From Nemertoderma westbladi (Eukaryota; Xenacoelomorpha; Nemertodermatida; Nemertodermatidae), in NCBI GenBank assembly GCA_032718475.1, contig JAUCBJ010000508.1, forward strand, positions 1 to 60,394: DNA of 60,394 bases. Reading direction: 5' to 3'. How positions within the stretch are numbered: the first letter of the stretch is position 1; each line of letters opens with the position of its first letter. A program made the position numbers and the translations under genes. This document shows positions 11,701 through 26,700 of the stretch, one piece after another. Below the pieces are notes generated by a model. It had not been told where the DNA came from, made no database searches, and saw only the letters and a list, made by a program, of their open reading frames with translations.

Positions 11701-14700
11701 TTATCCCCATCTACGAACAAGTACGTAGTAGGTTACACGACGCACAACATGGATTTAGGAAGTCAAGATCAACGATCACACAATTACTTACATTTCTAGA
11801 CAATGTCTACAAGGGTACGGATAATGGCCAATTGACAGTAGAAGTAATATACTTAGATTTCCAGAAAGCGTTCGACTCTGTCAGCCACGAATCCGTTCTG
11901 CGAAAATTATGGATAATGGGGGTCCGCGGAAATCTCTGGTATATCCTCCGGAGCTACCTAGCAGGAAGAACACAGTCAGTAAAAGTCGGAAACGCGAAGT
12001 CAACTCCCCGATCTGTCGACAGTGGCATGGCTCAGGGGTCCCTATTGGGACCACTATTCTTTGTTGTTGAGAGCAATGATCTCCCAGAAGTTTGTCATGT
12101 CAGCATACCATTTCTCCTCGCAGACGATTGCAAATTATTATCAGTATCACATGTCGATTCCATCATCAACACACAATTAGATATTGACCGACTTGTGACA
12201 TGGGGTCTCGAGGCTGGACTAGATTTTAATGAACCGAAATGCAAGCAAATAGTCTTCAAAGGCGACATAGAAGCTCGGTCATTGTACTCAAGGACTATAT
12301 CTCGAGTCGATACAGAGAAGGATTTAGGAATAACCATAACATCAAATTTATCATGGACCGCCCACATTAAGGACAAATGCAGTAAAGCAAATAGAATATT
12401 ATACTTGATCCGAAGAAGCAGTTCTTTTCGCCTACCAGTACAATCCAAGCTAAACCTCTATAAATCCATGGTATTGCCAATCTTAACCTATGGGTCGCCT
12501 TGTTGGTTTGCCAACAAGACGGACGCACACAAACTCGAGTCCATCCAGCGGAGAGCAACAATCTGGATTATTGGTAATGACGATCACACCTACAAGGAGA
12601 GACTCATAATATTAAACATTCTACCGATCTCATTATACTTACAATTATCCGACCAACTAACCTTGTCAAAGATAATAAATAATAAATACGACATTGACTG
12701 GTCGCCACATCTAAAGATGAAGCAAACAAACCTCAGAAGAAACACTCGTAGCGCTAACCGACCCTCGTTTGATCTCACACACCCCCTAAAGTGCATATCA
12801 AAGCAAAATTTCTGGTTTCGCGCACCACAATTGGCAAATCAGCTTCCCCTTCAGACAGAGTATTTTAATCACGTTGGTTTAAAGGCGCGCCTATTGAATG
12901 TGTTCTGGGCCCACTTTCACCAACATTACGATGTTGACATCACTTGCAGTTGGAAAATTAACTGTGACTGTACACAGATGAACTGCAACCTCCGAATATT
13001 GAACCTTAACAACTTACTCACTTGATTTTATTACTTGCTAAAATATTTATATTTTTATCACCTGCTGTACCTTCTGTTGATGTATATATATTTTCATCAC
13101 TTGCTCTGTTGCTGTATTTATAATTTTATCACTTGCTGTATATATACCTGCTGTTGCTGTATATATATTTTTATCACTTGCTGTATATATATTTTTATCA
13201 CTTGCTGTATATATATTTTTATCACTTGCTGTATATATATTTTTATCACTTGCTGTATACATATATTTTTTTATTTATCACTTTCAGTACGTACATTGCA
13301 CAACATATGAACAAACATGATTAAACATAAATATATTTTAATTTTCTCGGATAACGAATACTGGATTGCCCTTATTTTAATAGTGCTACTCAGTCTAAAT
13401 TGTATATTTTTGTTAGTCTCCATGAATTACGTTTTTATTTCAGGGGGCGACCCCTACACTATGTGTAAATCCTTAATAATAATAATAATAATAAAAAATG
13501 CCTCAAACACTGAGAACGATTGACGTCATAGAGAAATTTATTTATGGAATGTTGAGGGTTTAAATTACTTAATGTCTAACTATCCAGCTCATGGTACTTT
13601 TAGCAGCTCAGATGATGTCATCCTTCTCACTGAAACTTCAGTGAAACACTCACTACACTGCAAGTACACTATCAATTACATCTCACTATCCATTTATCAA
13701 ACCAGCTATCAAGGGGTTGGTGGCTATAAGGGGCGGTGCACAAAGGGTGGATTAATGATTTTGTGTAAATTGGATCTCAAGACAGAGAAAATCGCAATGG
13801 CGGAGAACTACATATCATTATCAAAACATCAACTGGATTCTTCCTAGTGTTTTTCTTTATTCCTGCAACTCCTGTGAATTGTTCTTTATGACATTGAGGC
13901 TCTCACCTACACAATACCAGTCAAATCTATCATCGCGGCAGGAGACTGTAACAGCAGGTTAGACTATGATCGTAGTAGTAGTTAGGGGTGCGGGTCGATT
14001 CGCCCCTCGACATATTCGCACCAAGTCTATTCGCCCCAGTAATATAATATACAGTATATGTAATAAAATAATGAATAATAGAGTTTATAATATAACTAAC
14101 TATCACTGTTCCAATATTTTTAGCATATTGTGGTATCATTTTTTATCATTCTAATTCAAAAAATCTAATTATAACACTCGATAATACGTAACATCTCACG
14201 TAACACGTCACTCTCTGCCGGACGACAGCGCACGGGTTCCACCATAAACTCTGTCGGACGACAGCGCACGGATTCCACCATAAACTCTGTCGGACGACAG
14301 CGCACGGGTTCCACCATAAACTCTGTCGGACGACAGCGCACGGGTTCCACCATAAACTATGTCGGACGACAGCCCACGTGTTCCACCATAAACTCTGTCG
14401 GACGATAGCGCACGGGTTCCACCATAAACTCTGTCGGACGACAGCCCACGGGTTCCACCATAAACTCTGTCGAAAGACAGCGCACGGGTTCCACCATAAA
14501 CTCTGTTAGACGACAGCGCACGGGTTCCACCATAAACTCTGTCGGACGACAGCGCACGGGTTCCACCATAAACTATGTCGGACGACAGCCCACGAGTTCC
14601 ACCATAAACTCTGTCGGACGACAGCGCACGGGTTCCACCATAAACTCTGTCGGACGACAGTGCACGGGTTCCACCATAAACTCTGTCGGACGACAGCGCA

Positions 14701-17700
14701 CGGGTTCCACCATAAACTCTGTCGGACGACAGCGCACGGGTTCCACCATAAACTCTGTCGGACGACAGCGCACGGGTTCCACCATAAACTATGTCGGACG
14801 ACAGCCCACGGGTTCCACCATAAACTCTGTCGGACGACAGCGCACGGGTTCCACCATAAACTCTGTCGGACGACAGTGCACGGGTTCCACCATAAACTCT
14901 GTCGGACGACAGCGCACGGGTTCCACCATAAACTCTGTCGGACGACAGCGCACGGGTTCCACCATAAACTATGTCGGACGACAGCCCACGGGTTCCACCA
15001 TAAACTCTGTCGGACGACAGCGCACGGGTTCCACCATAAACTCTGTCGGACGACAGTGCACGGGTTCCACCATAAACTCTGTCGGACGACAGCGCACGGG
15101 TTCCACCATAAACTCTGTCGGACGACAGCCCACGGGTTCCACCATAAACTCTGTCGGACGACAGCGCACGGGTTCCACCATAAACTCTGTCGGACGATAG
15201 CGCACGGGTTCCACCATAAACTCTGTCGGACGACAGCCCACGGGTTCCACCATAAACTCTGTCGAAAGACAGCGCACGGGTTCCACCATAAACTCTGTCG
15301 GACGACAGCGCACGGATTCCACCATAAACTCTGTCGGACGACAGCGCACGGGTTCCACCATAAACTCTGTCGGACGACAGCGCACGGGTTCCACCATAAA
15401 CTATGTCGGACGACAGCCCACGTGTTCCACCATAAACTCTGTCGGACGATAGCGCACGGGTTCCACCATAAACTCTGTCGGACGACAGCCCACGGGTTCC
15501 ACCATAAACTCTGTCGAAAGACAGCGCACGGGTTCCACCATAAACTCTGTTGGACGACAGCGCACGGGTTCCACCATAAACTCTGTCGGACGACAGCGCA
15601 CGGGTTCCACCATAAACTATGTCGGACGACAGCCCACGGGTTCCACCATAAACTCTGTCGGACGACAGCGCACGGGTTCCACCATAAACTCTGTCGGACG
15701 ACAGTGCACGGGTTCCACCATAAACTCTGTCGGACGACAGCGCACGGGTTCCACCATAAACTCTGTCGGACGACAGCGCACGGGTTCCACCATAAACTCT
15801 GTCGGACGACAGCGCACGGGTTCCACCATAAACTATGTCGGACGACAGCCCACGGGTTCCACCATAAATTCTGTCGGACGACAGCGCACGGGTTCCACCA
15901 TAAACTCTGTCGGACGACAGTGCACGGGTTCCACCATAAACTCTGTCGGACGACAGCGCACGGGTTCCACCATAAACTCTGTCGGACGACAGCGCACGGG
16001 TTCCACCATAAACTATGTCGGACGACAGCCCACGGGTTCCACCATAAACTCTGTCGGACGACAGCGCACGGGTTCCACCATAAACTCTGTGGGACGACAG
16101 TGCACGGGTTCCACCATAAACTCTGTCGGACGACAGCGCACGGGTTCCACCATAAACTCTGTCGGACGACAGCCCACGGGTTCCACCATAAACTCTGTCG
16201 GACGACAGCGCACGGGTTCCACCATAAACTCTGTCGGACGATAGCGCACGGGTTCCACCATAAACTCTGTCGGACGACAGCCCACGGGTTCCACCATAAA
16301 CTCTGTCGAAAGACAGCGCACGGGTTCCACCATAAACTCTGTCGGACGACAGCGCACGGGTTCCACCATAAACTCTGTCGGACGACAGCGCACGGGTTCC
16401 ACCATAAACTATGTCGGACGACAGCCCACGGGTTCCACCATAAACTCTGTCGGACGACAGCGCACGGGTTCCACCATAAACTCTGTCGGACGACAGCGCA
16501 CGGGTTCCACCATAAACTCTGTCGGACGACAGCGCACGGGTTCCACCATAAACTCTGTCGGACGACAGCGCATGGGTTCCACCATAAACTCTGTCGGACG
16601 ACAGTGCACGGGTTCCACCATAAACTCTGTCAGACGACAGCGCACGGGTTCCACCATAAACTCTGTCGGACGACAGCGCACGGGTTCCACCATAAACTCT
16701 GTCGGACGACAGCGCACGGGTTCCACCATAAACTCTGCCTGGACCAACGCCCTTTCCACTCTTTATCCGATTCATGTGCCTGTAAATTCTGTCACTCGCC
16801 CATTACAGATAAATTCCATATCTTGGTCGGTTCATCTGCCCCATCTCTCGCAACTCTAGCAAACGTTTAATCAATTTATTTTATAATTTAGCATGTTCCT
16901 AGTTTAGACTCTATATTTTTACTCTCGATATTTTTACTCTCGATATTTTTTTTACTCTCGATATTTTTACTCTCGATATTTTTACTCACGATATTTTTAC
17001 TCTCGATATTTTTACTCTCGATATTTTTACTCTCGATATTTTTACTATCGGTATTTTCACTCTCGATATTTTTACTATCGGTATTTTCACTCTCGATATT
17101 TTTACTCTCGATATTTTTACTCTCGATATTTTTACTCTCGATATTTTTGGATATATCTTTTTACAGAACACAGCAGAACACAGTAGAACACAGCAGAACA
17201 CAATAGAATACAGGCGGAACATAGGCGAACACAGCTGTAATTAAAATCTACACCAAAAAATAACACACTTGTACCGGAGTACCGGATTTAATCATACAAC
17301 TGTAAGATGTCAATTACATATTTCAATTAAATGGCGGTTTCCATATCCTCCAAAATTAATTACTTCTCATTATCCTGTAACCATGGAGAGTTGGTTAGTT
17401 CTACAGCAGTACAGTGCCGGTAGCTGAGTAGGCCTACATCAGTACATTGGTAATATACTCTACACTGTGCCCGGCAATTGCCGGTAAATGCCTACATCTG
17501 TCTGCCTGTACAATGTACAGTCTGTCAGTCTGTACATGTCTATACCAGCACTGCAGCACTGGGCCTACTGCAGTACTGGAACAAGCTGACAGGCAGACTG
17601 CTGGACTAGTAACAGGTACAGGCCTAACCGAACAGCTGATCGGGCAACTCTGATCAGGTAATTTATTTTGGAGGATATGGAAAACCGCAATTTAATTGAA

Positions 17701-20700
17701 ATATGTAATTGACATCTTACAGTTGTATGATTAAGCCCCGTACTTTCCCAAGTGTGTTATTTTTTGGTGTAGATTTTAATTACAGCTGTGTTCGCCTATG
17801 TTCCGCCTGTATTCTATTGTGTTCTGCTGTGTTCTACTGTGTTCTGTTGTGTTCTGTAAAAAGAACTATCCGATATTTTTACTCTCGATATTTTTACTCC
17901 CGATATTTTTACTCTCGATATTTATACTCACGATATTTTCACTCTCGATATTTTTACTCTCGATATTTTTACTCTCGATATTTTTACTCTCGATATTTTT
18001 ACTCTCGATATTTTTACTCTCGATATTTTTACTATCGATATTTTTACTCTCGATATTTTTACTCTCGATATTTTTACTATCAATATTTTTACTCTCGATA
18101 CTTTTACTCTCGATATTTTTGCTCTCGGTGTTTTTGCTCTCGGTGTTTTTGTTCTCGATATTTTTGCTCTCGATTTGATTTTTTTTTTGAACTCGCGATA
18201 TTATCGATATTTTCATATATTTTCGATATTTTCAATACTCGACATATTTACTCGCGTTATTTCTACACTCGATATTTTTCATGTCTCGGTATTTATCAAT
18301 ATAACCTTATTTTACAATAATATAACATTAATCCCTTTAGTTAATTAATTTTCAATTTCATTATCGATTCATGTGTGTAGTTCCTATATTCTATTTTAAC
18401 ATATTTATATTTATTGGTCAATTTATTGAAATAATGATTAAATTTCCCAGTTGCCTCGCTTGGGGGCGTATTGATTTAAAAAAAATAATACGTAACATAA
18501 TTTACAATACAATAATTTACAAATTACAATTACGTGTACTGTACAGCTGTGTAGTATATTGCATACATAGTGGGGGGGGGGGGGGGGGGGGGGGTAGCAC
18601 CCCCCTATTTTGGAAATTGACAAAAAAACAGTCCGTCGACGACCTCTACGGTACCACGAGATGTCCACTACACCGCAGTTACCACGAACTTTGGGGGTGT
18701 AATTTATACATAAATATGTTAGATAAATATGCTATCGTATCCGTGCAGCTAACTGACCCGTTACTTAGCAACCTACAGTACCCGTGCAGCTAACTGACCC
18801 GTTACTTAGCAACCTACAGTACCCGTGCAGCTAACTGACCCGTTACTTAGCAACCTACAGTACCCGTGCAGCTAACTGACCCGTTACTTAGCAACCTACA
18901 GTACCCGTGCAGCTAACCGACCCGTTACTTAGCAACCTACAGTACCCGTGCAGCTAACCGACCCGTTACTTAGCAACCTACCTTGTTCGTGCTCCCAGCT
19001 CCGACTACTATTCAGCACGCTATGCAAAGCGGCTTCGTAGCCAAGTAGAGAATTAATTCGCCTTTGGGCTGCGACGGTCGTTGCGATTCCGACATCGGTG
19101 TCGCCCAATACCGTGGCGTCGTCCTCGTCGGTTGAGCTCGTTTCCCTCCTGCCTGATTGTGATTGGCTGTAGTCGACCCTGGTTATTATATGATTGGACG
19201 TTGGTAAGGAATGTCGTCGCGGTAGATTATAGTATGTAGTCTCATCCCTATCCTCTTCGGATTCCAAACCTAAAGTAAAGAAAGATCATGTTAACAGCCG
19301 CTATTTATTGATTTATTTTAATTATTAATTCTACTTATGTTTTTCAGAATGACAAACGAGATCAAGAAAAATCGGTTAGGGCGAATTTTCGTCGCACTCG
19401 AATTTCATCCCTCACCAAAGGAAAATCGACGCAATTAACAGCTGATTACTCCCAAAAATAAAACTGTAACCTGTTCTTACATGTATTTAGTTCAATGTTT
19501 TGGTTAGAATAACGTGCCACTGTAACCTGCTCCTTTCCCTCTTAATTTATAATTGTTCCTTTCCCTCTTAATTATTAATTTAACATTAAAAAGTTACTAT
19601 TTCAATGCCCACAAACAATGGAAAATATGCTAACCAGATGATTGGTTGTTCTGATGACTATCTGATACTCTATCGTCAATGTAAATACTTTGACTTCTTC
19701 TTTCAGCTCTTTCAGCCAATCGCTGCTCCGCATGGTCCGCTAATAATTGCAGAGCGTCTTGGGCCTGTTGATATTCTTGTAAGGAGTGGGCGATCACCTA
19801 TTTATAATAATTATTAATATTAATAACGCATATCTAGTATATAGACAACCAACCAACTGAAGGAATCGAATGGTGGGATTACTACCGCTAGAATGCCCAC
19901 CCCGTTGGTATACAACTTCTCCCATACCATCGCATTCGTAACGTAAACTACCCCGCCTGGTATATAAACGTACACCGCATGCTGCATGAAATTACTTTGT
20001 AATTATTAAAAGTTTGTTCTTTAAACTTACCTCGCCTGGTCTATAAACTTACTAAAGTTTGGTCTATAAACTTACATCGTCTGATCTATAAACTTACTAA
20101 AGTTTGGTCTATAAACTTGCTAAAGTTTGGTCTATAAACTTACTAAAGTTTGGTCTATAAACTTACTAAAGTTTGGTCTAGAAATTTACTAAAGTGTGGT
20201 CAATAAACTTACATCGTCTGATATATAAACTTACTAAAGTTTGGTCTATAAACTTGCTAAAGTTTGGTCTATAAACTTACTAAAGTTTGGTCAATAAGCT
20301 TTCTAAAGTTTGGTCTATAAACTTACTAAAGTTTGGTCTATAAACTTACTAAAGTTTGGTCTATAAACTTACTAAAGTTTGGTCTATAAACTTACTAAAG
20401 TTTGGTCAATAAACTTACTAAAGTTTCGTCTATAAACTTGCTAAAGTTTGGTCTATAAACTTACTAAAGTTTGGTCTATAAACTTAATAAAGTTTGGTCT
20501 ATAAACTTACTAAAGTTTGGTCTATAAACTTACTAAACTTTGGTCTATAAACTTACTAAAGTTTGGACTATAAACTTACTAAAGTTTGGTCTATTAACTT
20601 ACTAAAGTTTGGTCTATAAACTTACTAAACTTTGGTCTATAAACTTACTAAAGTTTGGACTATAAACTTACTAAAGTTTAGTCTATAAACTTACTAAAGT

Positions 20701-23700
20701 TTTGTCTATAAACTTACTAAAGTTTGGTCTATAAACTTACTAAGGTTTGGTATATAAACTTACTAAAGTTTGGTATATAAACTTACTACAGTTTGGTCTA
20801 TAAACTTACTAAAGCTTGGTCTATAAACTTACTAAAGTTTGGTCTATAAACTTACAAAAGTTTGGTCTATAAACTGACTAAAGTTTGGTCTATAAACTGA
20901 CTAAAGTTTGGTCTATAAACTTATTAAAGTTTGGTCTATAAACTTACTAAAGTTTGGTCTATAAACTGACTAAAGTTTGGTCTATAAACTGACTAAAGTT
21001 TGGTCTATAAACTTATTAAAGTTTGGTCTATAAACTTACTAAAGTTTGGTCAATAAGCTTACTAAAGTTTGGTCTATAAACTTACTAAAGTTTGGTCTAT
21101 AAACTTACTAAGGTTTGGTATATAAACTTACTAAAGTTTGGTCTATAAACTTACTAAAGTTTGGTCTATAAACTTACTAAACTTTGGTCTATAAACTTAC
21201 TAAAGTTTGGTCTATAAACTGACTAAAGTTTGGACTATAAACTTACTAAAGTTTGGTCTATTAACTTACTAAAGTTTGGTCTATAAACTTACTAAAGTTT
21301 AGTCTATAAACTTACTAAAGTTTTGTCTATAAACTTGCAAAAGTTTGGTCTATAAACTTACTAAAGTTTAGTCTATAAACTTACTAAAGTTTTGTCTATA
21401 AACTTACTAAAGTTTGGTCTATAAACTTGCAAAAGTTTGGTCTATAAACTTACTAAAGTTTAGTCTATAAAATTACTAAAGTTTTGTCTATAAACTTACT
21501 AAAGTTTGGTCTATAAACTTGCAAAAGTTTGGTCTATAAACTTACTAAAGTTTTGTCTATAAACTTGCAAAAGTTTGGTCTATAAACTTACTAAAGTTTA
21601 GTCTATAAACTTACTAAAGTTTTGTCTATAAACTTACTAAAGTTTGGTCTATAAACTTGCAAAAGTTTGGTCTATAAACTTAATAAAGTTTAGTCTATAA
21701 ACTTACTAAAGTTATGTATATAAACTTACTAAAGTTTGGTCTATAAACTTACTAAGGTTTGGTATATAAACTTACTAAAGTTTGCTCTATAAACTTACTA
21801 AAGTTTGCTCTATAAACTTACCTCTGCTAGAGTATCGCTGACTTGTGAGTCTCGCAGTTCATCTCCCCCAGCCGCACCCAATTCATCCGAATCGACATTG
21901 GTTTCTCTGAAAATAAAGATTATTATTACATTGTAAGCGGTTTCAATTCCCTGCACTACCCACCGAAAATGGGCTTAGTGGCATTTTACCAATCCTAGTT
22001 GGCGAGGTGACATTACCAATAATAATGTCACCTCACAACCAACTAAGGGCGATACACGCCGTAAACCACAGGGAGAGTTGAGAGGTCAAACCACCTCAAA
22101 GGGGGCAAACAAGCTAGTAAGGCTAGCACACAGGGACAGTGGCAACAGGGAGTGGCGAGGTGACAATTAATCAGGTTAAGCCAATGGTGGGTGGGAGAGC
22201 ACATTGGGAGTGATTAGAGCGCATCTATTGGACAGGCCACTCAGTAGTGTAGAGCTGATTTAGTATGTGTTAATAATAATATAACCGTTGCAGTTATTGA
22301 TTCTGATTCAGTTGGTTCCTATACAGTTGTGAGACCGGAACAGTTTTTAACCGTCGTCCTACCGTGCTATTATATTCAGACTGTGCTATTATTACGTTCT
22401 GTGATTATAAAGACTGACAGTAAAAACTCAGTTATTTCAACGGCCTTCGGCCTATTATATATCCAGACTACAGCTTTAGCAGCCTACGGACGCGGCGACG
22501 CGTATACACACACACCGGTCGGGATTCATTACTGCCAAATCCGTTGGATCCCGTCACATACATCGAACGAGAATAAACAATACTTTACTAAACTTAAGTG
22601 TGTGTGATTCAAATTACCTATGATATTTACGTGGAACAGCCTACTAAATGTTTATGTGTATAATCTCGCCTTCGTGCATAATTTTTGGTTTGCCACGTTC
22701 TCACCAATCCAACCAATCCCACCCCTCTCTCCAACCAATCCCACCCCTCTCTCCAACCAACCCCACCCCTCTCTTCAACCAATCCCACCCCTCTATCCAA
22801 CCAATCCCACCCCTCTCTCAAAACAATCCCACCCCTCTCTCCAACCAATCCCACCCCTCTCTCAAACCAATCCCACCCCTCTCTCCAACCAATCCCACCC
22901 CTCTCTCCAACCAATCCCACCCCTCTCTCAAACCAATCCCACCCCTCTCCAACCAATCCCACCCCTCTCTCCAACCAATCCCACCCCACTCTCCAACCAA
23001 TCCCACCCCTCTCTTCAACCAATCCCACCCCTCTCTCCAACCAACCCCACCCCTCTCTTCAACCAATCCCACCCCTCTATCCAACCAATCCCACCCCCCT
23101 CTCCAACCAACCCCACCCCTCTCTGCAACCAATCCCACCCCTCTCTCCAACCAATCCCACCCCACTCTCCAACCAATCCCACCCCTCTCTCCAACCAATC
23201 CCACCCCTCTCTCAACCAATCCCACCCCCTCTCCAACCAATCCCACCCCTCTCTCCAACCAATCCCACCCCACTCTCCAACCATCCCACCCCTCTCTCCA
23301 ACCAATCCCACCCCTCTCTCCAACCAATCCCACCCCTCTCTCCAACCAATCCCACCCCTCTCCAACCAATCCCACCCCTCTATCCAACCAATCCCACCCC
23401 TCTCTCCAACCAATCCCACCCCTCTCTCCAACCAATCCCACCCCTCTCTCCAACCAATCCCACCCCTCTCTCCAACCAATCCCACCCCTCTCTCCAACCA
23501 ATCCCACCCCACTCTCCAACCAATCCCACCCCTCTCTCCAACCAATCCCACCCCTCTCTCCAACCAATCCCACCCCTCTCTCCAACCAATCCCACCCCTC
23601 TCTCCAACCAATCCCACCCCACTCTCCAACCAATCCCACCCCTCTCTCCAACCAATCCCACCCCCTCTCCAACCAATCCCACCCCTCTCTCCAACCAATC

Positions 23701-26700
23701 CCACCCCTCTCTCCAACCAATCCCACCCCACTCTCCAACCAATCCCACCCCTCTATCCAACCAATCCCACCCCTCTCTCCAACCAATCCCACCCCTCTCT
23801 CCAACCAATCCCACCCCACTCTCCAACCAATCCCACCCCTCTCTCCAACCAATCCCACCCCTCTCTCCAACCAATCCCACCCCACTCTCCAACCAATCCC
23901 ACCCCTCTCTCCAACCAATCCCACCCCTCTCTCCAACCAATCCCACCCCTCTCTCCAACCAATCCCACCCCACTCTCCAACCAATCCCACCCCTCTCTCC
24001 AACCAATCCCACCCCTCTCTCCAACCAATCCCACCCCACTCTCCAACCAATCCCACCCCTCTCTCCAACCAATCCCACCCCTCTCTCCAACCAATCCCAC
24101 CCCTCTCTCCAACCAATCCCACCCCTCTCTCCAACCAATCCCACCCCTCTCTCCAACCAATCCCACCCCTCTCTCCAACCAATCCCACCCCTCTCTCCAA
24201 CCAATCCCACCCCTCTCTCCAACCAATCCCACCCCTCTCTCCAACCAATCCCACCCCTCTCTCCAACCAATCCCACCCCACTCTCCAACCAATCCCACCC
24301 CTCTCTCCAACCAATCCCACCCCTCTCTCCAACCAATCCCACCCCTCTCTCCAACCAATCCCACCCCACTCTCCAACCAATCCCACCCCTCTCTCCAACC
24401 AATCCCACCCCTCTCTCCAACCAATCCCACCCCTCTCTCCAACCAATCCCACCCCTCTCTCCAACCAATCCCACCCCTCTCTCCAACCAATCCCACCCCT
24501 CTCTCCAACCAATCCCACCCCACTCTCCAACCAATCCCACCCCTCTCTCCAACCAATCCCACCCCTCTCTCCAACCAATCCCACCCCTCTCTCCAACCAA
24601 TCCCACCCCTCTCTCCAACCAATCCCACCCCACTCTCCAACCAATCCCACCCCTCTCTCCAACCAATCCCACCCCACTCTCCAACCAATCCCACCCCTCT
24701 CTCCAACCAATCCCACCCCTCTCTCCAACCAATCCCACCCCACTCTCCAACCAATCCCACCCCTCTCTCCAACCAATCCCACCCCTCTCTCCAACCAATC
24801 CCACCCCTCTCTCCAACCAATCCCACCCCACTCTCCAACCAATCCCACCCCTCTCTCCAACCAATCCCACCCCTCTCTCCAACCAATCCCACCCCACTCT
24901 CCAACCAATCCCACCCCTCTCTCCAACCAATCCCACCCCTCTCTCCAACCAATCCCACCCCTCTCTCCAACCAATCCCACCCCACTCTCCAACCAATCCC
25001 ACCCCTCTATCCAACCAATCCCACCCCTCTCTCCAACCAATCCCACCCCACTCTCCAACCAATCCCACCCCTCTCTCCAACCAATCCCACCCCTCTCTCC
25101 AACCAATCCCACCCCTCTCTCCAACCAATCCCACCCCTCTCTCCAACCAATCCCACCCCACTCTCCAACCAATCCCACCCCTCTCTCCAACCAATCCCAC
25201 CCCTCTCTCCAACCAATCCCACCCCTCTCTCCAACCAATCCCACCCCACTCTCCAACCAATCCCACCCCTCTCTCCAACCAATCCCACCCCTCTCTCCAA
25301 CCAATCCCACCCCTCTCTCCAACCAATCCCACCCCTCTCTCCAACCAATCCCACCCCTCTCTCCAACCAATCCCACCCCTCTCTCCAACCAATCCCACCC
25401 CTCTCTCCAACCAATCCCACCCCACTCTCCAACCAATCCCACCCCTCTCTCCAACCAATCCCACCCCTCTCTCCAACCAATCCCACCCCTCTCTCCAACC
25501 AATCCCACCCCTCTCTCCAACCAATCCCACCCCACTCTCCAACCAATCCCACCCCTCTCTCCAACCAATCCCACCCCTCTCTCCAACCAATCCCACCCCT
25601 CTCTCCAACCAATCCCACCCCACTCTCCAACCAATCCCACCCCTCTCTCCAACCAATCCCACCCCTCTCTCCAACCAATCCCACCCCACTCTCCAACCAA
25701 TCCCACCCCTCTCTCCAACCAATCCCACCCCTCTCTCCAACCAATCCCACCCCTCTCTCCAACCAATCCCACCCCACTCTCCAACCAATCCACCCCTCTA
25801 TCCAACCAATCCCACCCCTCTCTCCAAGCAATCCCACCCCTCTCTCCAACCAATCCCACCCCACTCTCCAACCAATCCCACCCCTCTATCCAACCAATCC
25901 CACCCCTCTCTCCAACCAATCCCACCCCACTCTCCAACCAATCCCACCCCTCTCTCCAACCAATCCCACCCCTCTCTCCAACCAATCCCACCCCACTCTC
26001 CAACCAATCCCACCCCTCTATCCAACCAATCCCACCCCTCTCTCCAACCAATCCCACCCCACTCTCCAACCAATCCCACCCCTCTCTCCAACCAATCCCA
26101 CCCCTCTCTCCAACCAATCCCACCCCACTCTCCAACCAATCCCACCCCTCTCTCCAACCAATCCCACCCCTCTCTCCAACCAATCCCACCCCTCTCTCCA
26201 ACCAATCCCACCCCACTCTCCAACCAATCCCACCCCTCTATCCAACCAATCCCACCCCTCTCTCCAACCAATCCCACCCCACTCTCCAACCAATCCCACC
26301 CCTCTCTCCAACCAATCCCACCCCTCTCTCCAACCAAGCCCACCCCACTCTCCAACCAATCCCACCCCTCTCTCCAACCAATCCCACCCCACTCTCCAAC
26401 CAATCCCACCCCTCTCTCCAACCAATCCCACCCCTCTCTCCAACCAATCCCACCCCACTCTCCAACCAATCCCACCCCTCTATCCAACCAATCCCACCCC
26501 TCTCTCCAACCAATCCCACCCCTCTCTCCAACCAATCCCACCCCACTCTCCAACCAATCCCACCCCTCTCTCCAACCAATCCCACCCCTCTCTCCAACCA
26601 ATCCCACCCCTCTCTCCAACCAATCCCACCCCTCTCTCCAACCAATCCCACCCCACTCTCCAACCAATCCCACCCCTCTATCCAACCAATCCCACCCCTC

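Larger units (their letters stand above)
9430..13494 (+). mobile_element. Decayed CR1/Jockey-like LINE in intron 9
   Basis: Antisense to the host gene. It contains an endonuclease-RT ORF broken into three frames (10176-13025), a 24-bp tandem array in the 3' region and a (TAA)n 3' tail near 13477-13493, a typical CR1-group ending. The 5' limit is uncertain: 9430-10175 is degraded, with only short open frames. Confidence 0.75.

Noticed and set aside
14208-16870. 855-codon minus-strand and 736-codon plus-strand open frames of 12-residue repeats
   Set aside because: Both arise from the stop-free 36-bp unit. Open frames on opposite strands and in several phases, with no start context or flanking domain, indicate periodicity rather than coding.
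21925-22620. Possible solo LTR in intron 6
   Set aside because: No paired TG...CA termini, target duplication or primer-binding site could be established by eye.
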